Both the position numbers and the translations under genes were made by a program. Shown here in pieces: positions 7,111 through 10,281 of a stretch of 10,281 nucleotides of DNA (its first letter is position 1; every line of letters begins with the position of its first letter). The notes beneath the pieces were generated by a model. The model made no database searches. It had not been told where the DNA came from and saw only the letters and a list, made by a program, of their open reading frames with translations. This stretch comes from JBFHRB01 sp041591915 (GTDB taxonomy: Bacteria > Actinomycetota > Nitriliruptoria > Nitriliruptorales > Nitriliruptoraceae), in assembly GCA_041591915.1 (NCBI GenBank), contig JBFHRB010000114.1, forward strand, positions 1-10,281. Direction: 5' to 3'.

Positions 7111-7126
7111 TCGAACGTATGTTCGA
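7111..7126 (-). promoter_or_regulatory. LexA (SOS) box upstream of the DUF222-HNH gene
   Basis: TCGAACGTATGTTCGA matches the mycobacterial LexA operator TCGAAC-N4-GTTCGA in every conserved position, and the Gram-positive core CGAAC-N4-GTTCG. It lies 23 nt upstream of the ATG at 7087, where bound LexA would block the promoter or early transcript. It is within 145 nt of the divergent dehydrogenase start, but proximity points to the HNH gene as its target. Confidence 0.82.
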
Positions 7127-7146
7127 TGTTCGTGGCGGTGGGTGCG

Positions 7147-7196
7147 GCGCTCGCACGAACGGCTGCCTCGATCCTCGCCACCCCCGCGCTCGCACG
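7147..7196. repeat. Pair of 11-bp direct repeats
   Basis: GCGCTCGCACG occurs at 7147-7157 and again at 7186-7196, 39 bp start to start, each followed by (G)AAC. Both copies are in the divergent gap between the HNH gene and the dehydrogenase. They could be activator sites or chance in GC-rich DNA. Confidence 0.35.
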
Positions 7197-7211
7197 GAAC
7201 CCCGCCCCAAC

Positions 7212-7229
7212 CCTGACATGAGCGTCAGG
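7212..7229. promoter_or_regulatory. Inverted repeat, candidate operator/promoter for the dehydrogenase
   Basis: CCTGAC-ATGAGC-GTCAGG is a perfect 6-bp inverted repeat with a 6-bp spacer, a size typical of TetR-family operators. A TAGGGT hexamer (7230-7235) directly after it resembles an actinobacterial -10, which would put transcription start about 25-30 nt before the ATG at 7269. Adjacent AACCC and GGGTT extend the symmetry with a 2-base offset. The assignment to TetR control is inference from geometry only. Confidence 0.45.
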
Positions 7230-7268
7230 TAGGGTTCAGCGCTGCACGGTGCGGAGAGGGAGCCTCAC

Positions 7269-8168
7269 ATGCTGCTGGAGGATCGGGTCGCGATCGTCAC
7301 GGGTGCCGGTCGGGGGATCGGTGCCGAGATCGCGAAGTGCCTGGCGTCCGAGGGCGCCAGGGTCGTGGTCAACGACATCGGCGCCTCGCTGCGAGGCGAG
7401 GACACGGGCGAGGACCCGGCCACCAAGGTCTGCGAGGAGATCCGGCTCAAGGGTGGTGAGGCGGTTCCCGCGCACGACTCGGTCAGCGACTTCGAGGCGG
7501 CGGGCCGGATCGTGCAGACCGCGGTCGACACGTTCGGGCGGGTGGACATCGTCGTGAACAACGCGGGCATCGTCCGCGACCGCACGCTGGTGAAGATGGA
7601 GGAGTCGGACTTCGACGCCGTCGTCGCCGTCCACCTCAAGGGCACGTTCAACGTCACGCGCCACGCTGCTCCCCTGATGAAGGAGCAGGGCTACGGCCGC
7701 ATCGTGAACATGACGTCCTCGGCGGGCCTGCGCGGCAACTTCGGCCAGACGAACTACGGCGCGGCCAAGGCCGGGATCATGGGCATGACGTTCGTGTGGG
7801 CGCTCGAGCTCGGGAAGTACGGCATCACCTGCAACGGCGTCGCGCCCATGGGTGCAACGCGGATGACCGCCGGCCTCTACGAGCGCACGGGCGAGGCCCC
7901 ACCGCCCGAGCACGACCCGGCGCTGAACGCCCCGCTGATCGCCTACCTGGCGTCCGAGCGTGCCGGCCACGTCAACGGCCAGATCCTGGGCCGCACCGAC
8001 TACAGCTACACGCTGTTCCAGACCCCGCGCCAGATCGCGCACATGTACAAGCCCGGCGGCTGGACCGCGGGCGAGGTCGCCGACCACTTCGACGCGGTCC
8101 TCGGCCAGCACCTGCAGTCGGTCGGCATGCCGGCGCCCATGGCCCAGGAGTTCCCGGGCAGGGGCTGA
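7269..8168 (+). CDS. HSD17B4/MFE-2-like short-chain dehydrogenase, probable (3R)-hydroxyacyl-CoA dehydrogenase
   Basis: This 299-residue cytosolic NAD(P)-dependent oxidoreductase has the Rossmann motif TGAGRGIG (11-18) and an Asp at 36 (VNDIG) at the coenzyme-choosing position, consistent with NAD(H). NNAG lies at 97-100, the catalytic Ser at about 150 (MTSSAG), and the Tyr163-Lys167 pair in NFGQTNYGAAK. The segment AVHLKGTFNVTRHA, with His where classical SDRs have Asn, and the GNFGQ.NY stretch closely match the dehydrogenase domain of eukaryotic multifunctional enzyme 2. The C-terminal extension of about 50 residues (YKPGGWTAGEVADHFDAVLG) is also like that domain. The likely reaction is oxidation of 3-hydroxyacyl-CoA to 3-ketoacyl-CoA in fatty-acid or steroid side-chain degradation. 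No MaoC hydratase or SCP2 domain is fused. GGGAG lies 6 nt before the ATG. A generic SDR of other specificity is the alternative. Confidence 0.9.
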   Translation: MLLEDRVAIVTGAGRGIGAEIAKCLASEGARVVVNDIGASLRGEDTGEDPATKVCEEIRLKGGEAVPAHDSVSDFEAAGRIVQTAVDTFGRVDIVVNNAGIVRDRTLVKMEESDFDAVVAVHLKGTFNVTRHAAPLMKEQGYGRIVNMTSSAGLRGNFGQTNYGAAKAGIMGMTFVWALELGKYGITCNGVAPMGATRMTAGLYERTGEAPPPEHDPALNAPLIAYLASERAGHVNGQILGRTDYSYTLFQTPRQIAHMYKPGGWTAGEVADHFDAVLGQHLQSVGMPAPMAQEFPGRG

Positions 8169-8177
8169 GGCGATGCT

Positions 8178-8210
8178 CGACGGGCCGACCCGGACGGCCG
8201 GGCCCCGTCG
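8178..8210. terminator. GC-rich hairpin between convergent genes
   Basis: In the 55-bp convergent gap, CGACG (8178-8182) pairs with CGTCG (8206-8210) and GGCCG (8183-8187) pairs with CGGCC (8195-8199), leaving a 6-nt bulge. An alternative uses CGACGGG with CCCGTCG. It begins 10 nt after the dehydrogenase stop and ends 14 nt before the stop of the opposing gene. There is no T-run. Confidence 0.45.
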
Positions 8211-8223
8211 TGCGTCCGGTGGC

Positions 8224-8727
8224 TCAGCCCTCGGCGCTGTCCAGCGTCACGTCGAGCGAGATGTAGCCCGGACCGGAGATGTAGTTGCGCACCGTCAGCT
8301 CGACGACCTGGCAGTGGCCCACCACCCCGGCGTCAGCCGACTCGACGTTGTCGGCGTCCATCGGGTTGAAGTTGTGGGAGCCGTTGCGCAGCTCGCCATC
8401 GACGTAGAGGTCCATGTCGACGTCGCCGAAGTGCTCCCACTGCAGCGTGAAGGTCGGCGTGGCGGACAGGCGGTAGGGGTTCACGTCGACCAGGATCTCG
8501 TAGCGATCCGTCGCCGCCTCCTGCATGCCGAGCGGGTCAGGCTCGATGCCCAGTCCGAGCGGGTACGGCGAGACGTTCTCCGGCGTCGAGATCACCGTCG
8601 AGAGCCCGTCGGTCGTGACGACGAAGTCGACTGAATCGGGGACGACGCAGGGCTCCGAGACCGGCTCGGGCGCGGTGCCGGACGCGATGGCGCCGATCAC
8701 GACGAGCGGCAGGACGAGCTTCTTCAT
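8224..8727 (-). CDS. Small secreted protein of unknown family, beta-rich
   Basis: The gene encodes 167 residues. The N-terminus MKKLVLPLVVIGAIASG is a Sec-type signal peptide with no lipobox cysteine, so the protein is likely released or wall-associated. The mature part is acidic and rich in alternating hydrophobic strands. GDVDMDLYVDG (101-111) resembles the D-x-D-L-Y-V motif of pre-peptidase C-terminal (PPC) and similar beta-sandwich domains, and the end, GYISLDVTL, fits a closing strand. Two cysteines only (27 and 139) could form one disulfide. I do not recognise the family with certainty and assign no function. The ATG at 8727 follows an SD (GGAGAGG) that is itself one arm of a hairpin. 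The upstream lipoprotein gene is on the same strand, 87 bp away. It converges on the dehydrogenase gene. Confidence 0.75.
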   Translation of the reverse strand: MKKLVLPLVVIGAIASGTAPEPVSEPCVVPDSVDFVVTTDGLSTVISTPENVSPYPLGLGIEPDPLGMQEAATDRYEILVDVNPYRLSATPTFTLQWEHFGDVDMDLYVDGELRNGSHNFNPMDADNVESADAGVVGHCQVVELTVRNYISGPGYISLDVTLDSAEG

Positions 8728-8735
8728 GGATCATT

Positions 8736-8753
8736 CCTCTCCCATTGGAGAGG
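8736..8753 (-). promoter_or_regulatory. Hairpin sequestering the Shine-Dalgarno of the secreted-protein gene
   Basis: Read on the minus strand, CCTCTCC (8753-8747), the loop AATG, and GGAGAGG (8742-8736) form a perfect 7-bp stem. The 3' arm is the SD, ending 8 nt before the ATG at 8727. The 5' arm looks like the 16S anti-SD. Translation would need the hairpin to open, by RNA-binding protein, temperature, ribosome traffic or another ligand. The mechanism is inferred; the complementarity is directly visible. Confidence 0.6.
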
Positions 8754-8814
8754 TGCTTCGACGCCTGGTCGTCCGATACCTGCTCGTCGCCACGGCGATC
8801 GGAGCCCGGGCGCC

Positions 8815-9627
8815 TCAGTCGACGTAGACCTCGACCTCGACCGCCCCGGTGTTGCCGCCGGTCGACGTCGCCGCCTCGACCCGGACCCGCTGGCCGGTCA
8901 CGTCGAGGTCGACGACGGTCAGGTCGCGACCGACGGGGAACGTCCCGAGGTCCGTCCCGTCGACCAGGATGCGGATCGACTCGATGATGGCCGTGCCGTC
9001 GCCCATCGCACGCGTCCAGAAGCCGACGCCCGTGATCGGGGTCGGCTGCGGCAGGTCGAGCTCGATGAAGGCGTCGTCACCGTCGCCGGCGCTCGACCAC
9101 TCGGTACCGAGGTCGCCGTCGATCGCGTTCGCCGCGGCGAAGGCCGTCGAGAACTCGGAGCTGACGCCGGAGACGGTGGCGGTCGGGGCGACGTTCGTCC
9201 GGCCCGCTGCAGCCGCGCGCGGGTCAGCCGCGAGGTCGACCTCGGGCGCCACGAAGGTCCGCGGCTCGGATCGATAGAGGTTGCCCGCCGCATCCGAGCC
9301 CTGGAGCACGTAGTGGTAGGTCCGCCCCGGCTCGAGCTGGCCGAGGTTGGGGGAGTGGTCGGTGTGCGCGCCGCCCTGCATGTCGTCGTCGACAGCGAGG
9401 ATGCCGTACTCCGGGGTCTCGCCGAAGACGATCTGGCACGCCACGTCGATGTTGGTCTCGAGCTCGAGGCGGACGTTGCCGCTGACGTCGCGGACGAAGG
9501 TCTCCTCGCCGACGACGATGTCGTCGATCGGGAGCACGGTCTGGTCGACCCCGGTGGTCTCGCCGCCCGAGGTGCAGGCGCTGAGGGCCAGGACGAGGGC
9601 GAGTGTTGCGACGAGCAGGCGCGGCAC
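8815..9627 (-). CDS. Lipoprotein with FN3-like and F5/8 type C (discoidin-like) domains
   Basis: This is a 270-residue cell-surface lipoprotein. The signal MPRLLVATLALVLALSAC has a lipobox LSAC with the lipidated Cys18. A short Thr/Gly-rich tether follows. Residues about 45-126 form an FN3 or purple-acid-phosphatase-N-like domain (THDHSP-type strand region, LEPGRTYHYVLQGSDAAGN, EPRTF). Residues about 145-269 are an F5/8C-like jelly roll: NVAPTATVSG, then AANAIDGDLGTEWSS, AFIELDLPQP, ITGVGFWTR. Such modules bind carbohydrate or surface ligands, and no catalytic domain is attached. The frame is open to a TTG at 9663, but the GTG at 9627 is chosen because GGAG precedes it by 5 nt and it leaves a normal-length lipoprotein signal. 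It starts 38 nt after the regulator gene ends, so co-transcription is plausible. The ligand is unknown. Confidence 0.85.
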   Translation of the reverse strand: MPRLLVATLALVLALSACTSGGETTGVDQTVLPIDDIVVGEETFVRDVSGNVRLELETNIDVACQIVFGETPEYGILAVDDDMQGGAHTDHSPNLGQLEPGRTYHYVLQGSDAAGNLYRSEPRTFVAPEVDLAADPRAAAAGRTNVAPTATVSGVSSEFSTAFAAANAIDGDLGTEWSSAGDGDDAFIELDLPQPTPITGVGFWTRAMGDGTAIIESIRILVDGTDLGTFPVGRDLTVVDLDVTGQRVRVEAATSTGGNTGAVEVEVYVD

Positions 9628-9665
9628 GGTGACTCCGTAGGTGGGGGATCGTCGAGTGTTCAACG

Positions 9666-10139
9666 TCAGATGCCGCGGTCCTCATCCTTCAGTGTCGAGA
9701 GCACGATGGTGGACGTGACCTGTCCGACGCCGGGGAGACCCGTGATGACCTCACGCGTGAAGCGGTCGTACTCGCGCAGGTCGGCGACCTCGACCCGAAG
9801 CAGGTAGTCGACGTCGCCGGCGAGGTGGTGGATCTCCGTGATCATGGGCAGCTGGCGGGCGCCCTCCTCGAAGCGCCGGTTGAGCTCGCGCTCATGGGCG
9901 CGGAGCCGGATCGAGGCGTAGGCGGTCATGCCGCGTTCGACGAGGGATGGGTCGACCTGGGCGCGGTAGCCCCGGATCACCCCGTCCTCCTCGAGCCGTC
10001 GGACACGTCGCAGGCACGGCGACGGGGACAGCCCCACGCGGTCGGCGAGCTCGACGTTGCTGAGCCGACCGTCCTCGGCGAGCTCGGCCAGGATCTGGCG
10101 GTCGATGTCGTCGAGCGTGACGGCGCCCTTTCGCGGCAC
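9666..10139 (-). CDS. Lrp/AsnC-family transcriptional regulator
   Basis: This 157-residue DNA-binding regulator is of the feast/famine type. The N-terminal AsnC winged HTH spans about 9-60: LDDIDRQILAELAEDGRLSN, ELADRVGLSPSPCLRRVRRLEEDGVI, with SPSPCLRRVRRLE as the recognition helix. A C-terminal RAM (ligand-sensing, oligomerising) domain spans about 70-150, with the typical HLAGDVDYLLRVEV segment and a closing beta strand TSTIVLSTLKD. The family commonly senses amino acids. The GTG at 10139 is chosen because GGAGG lies 5 nt upstream and length then matches the family (150-165); the open frame extends to 10214, but that part does not resemble the family. Its target is unknown. It sits directly upstream of a surface lipoprotein gene, and the Liv-type importer about 4 kb away is a possible but unproven target. 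Confidence 0.93.
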   Translation of the reverse strand: MPRKGAVTLDDIDRQILAELAEDGRLSNVELADRVGLSPSPCLRRVRRLEEDGVIRGYRAQVDPSLVERGMTAYASIRLRAHERELNRRFEEGARQLPMITEIHHLAGDVDYLLRVEVADLREYDRFTREVITGLPGVGQVTSTIVLSTLKDEDRGI

Positions 10140-10281
10140 GGGGCCCTCCGGTATCCGAACGTTCAGTGTCCGGGGACAAGCATGCCGCAAGAAGGGCAAG
10201 AACAGCAATATCATTGCGCTTAAGTCATGTGCAGAGGTGCTCTACGCCATCCTGTGCCTCGCTGACGTTGCAATGCTGCCC
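10140..10281 (-). promoter_or_regulatory. Upstream region of the Lrp/AsnC gene, AT-richer, with palindromes
   Basis: These 142 bp contain no gene I can support and are visibly less GC-rich than the rest. They hold a perfect inverted repeat GCAAT-ATC-ATTGC (10205-10217), a further GCAAT next to the palindrome TTGCAA (10268-10273), and AGAG-GTG-CTCT (10233-10243). Lrp/AsnC proteins often bind AT-rich ~13-15 bp palindromes in their own promoters, so the first repeat is a candidate autoregulatory site. No clear -35/-10 pair was identified. Confidence 0.4.

Noticed and set aside
7088..7219. 44-residue N-terminal extension of the HNH protein
   Set aside because: It would put the SOS box and promoter inside the coding region, and its Arg/Pro-rich sequence does not resemble DUF222 N-termini.
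5930..7232. 428- and 374-residue plus-strand frames opposite the HNH gene
   Set aside because: Low-complexity antisense composition with no motifs; the minus strand carries intact DUF222 and HNH residues.
8787..8798. TCGCC-AC-GGCGA as a terminator after the lipoprotein gene
   Set aside because: The two-base centre cannot form a loop, leaving only about 4 pairs; too weak to call.
10140..10214. 25-residue N-terminal extension of the AsnC regulator
   Set aside because: A GTG with a GGAGG SD lies exactly where family homology begins; the extension overlaps likely promoter sequence.

Overview
The window is chromosomal DNA from a high-GC bacterium, most likely an actinomycete. The support is very high GC with GC-rich third codon positions, frequent GTG starts, a DUF222/13E12-type HNH protein, and a mycobacterial-type SOS (LexA) box. 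The lineage within Actinomycetota is not decided by the sequence. The fused LivH-LivM permease and the isolated HSD17B4-like dehydrogenase would fit deep-branching marine or soil actinobacteria (Acidimicrobiia or Nitriliruptoria style), but that is inference.

Region 1 (1-5750) is a complete ABC importer locus of the branched-chain amino acid / hydrophobic amino acid (HAAT) type, arranged divergently. On the minus strand is one 717-residue permease joining LivH and LivM, with an extra cytoplasmic C-terminal Rho_N-like helical domain. A possible alpha/beta hydrolase overlaps its stop codon and runs off the left edge. On the plus strand, a substrate-binding protein with a long Gly/Ser/Thr-rich linker is followed by two ATPases, LivG and LivF, whose reading frames overlap. 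The 166-bp divergent gap holds a perfect 13-bp inverted repeat. The ligand is unknown: the family imports Leu/Ile/Val but also amides, urea and aromatic or acyl compounds.

Region 2 (5751-7268) holds a DUF222-HNH nuclease-like gene on the minus strand, convergent with livF across a strong hairpin. A perfect TCGAAC-N4-GTTCGA box lies just upstream of its ATG, so DNA-damage control by LexA is likely.

Region 3 (7269-8168) is a plus-strand short-chain dehydrogenase closely resembling the (3R)-hydroxyacyl-CoA dehydrogenase domain of peroxisomal MFE-2/HSD17B4. This suggests acyl-CoA or steroid side-chain beta-oxidation. An 18-bp inverted repeat upstream is a candidate operator.

Region 4 (8224-10281) has three minus-strand genes. 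In transcription order they are an Lrp/AsnC-family regulator, a lipoprotein with FN3-like and F5/8C (discoidin-like) domains, and a small secreted beta-rich protein of unknown family. The last has its ribosome binding site locked in a perfect 7-bp hairpin. The regulator and lipoprotein may be co-transcribed.

Nothing resembling a phage, IS element, CRISPR array, tRNA or rRNA was seen. The most unusual items are the Rho_N-like tail on a membrane transporter, the SOS box on the HNH gene, the SD-sequestering hairpin, and the long inverted repeat in the transporter's divergent promoter region.
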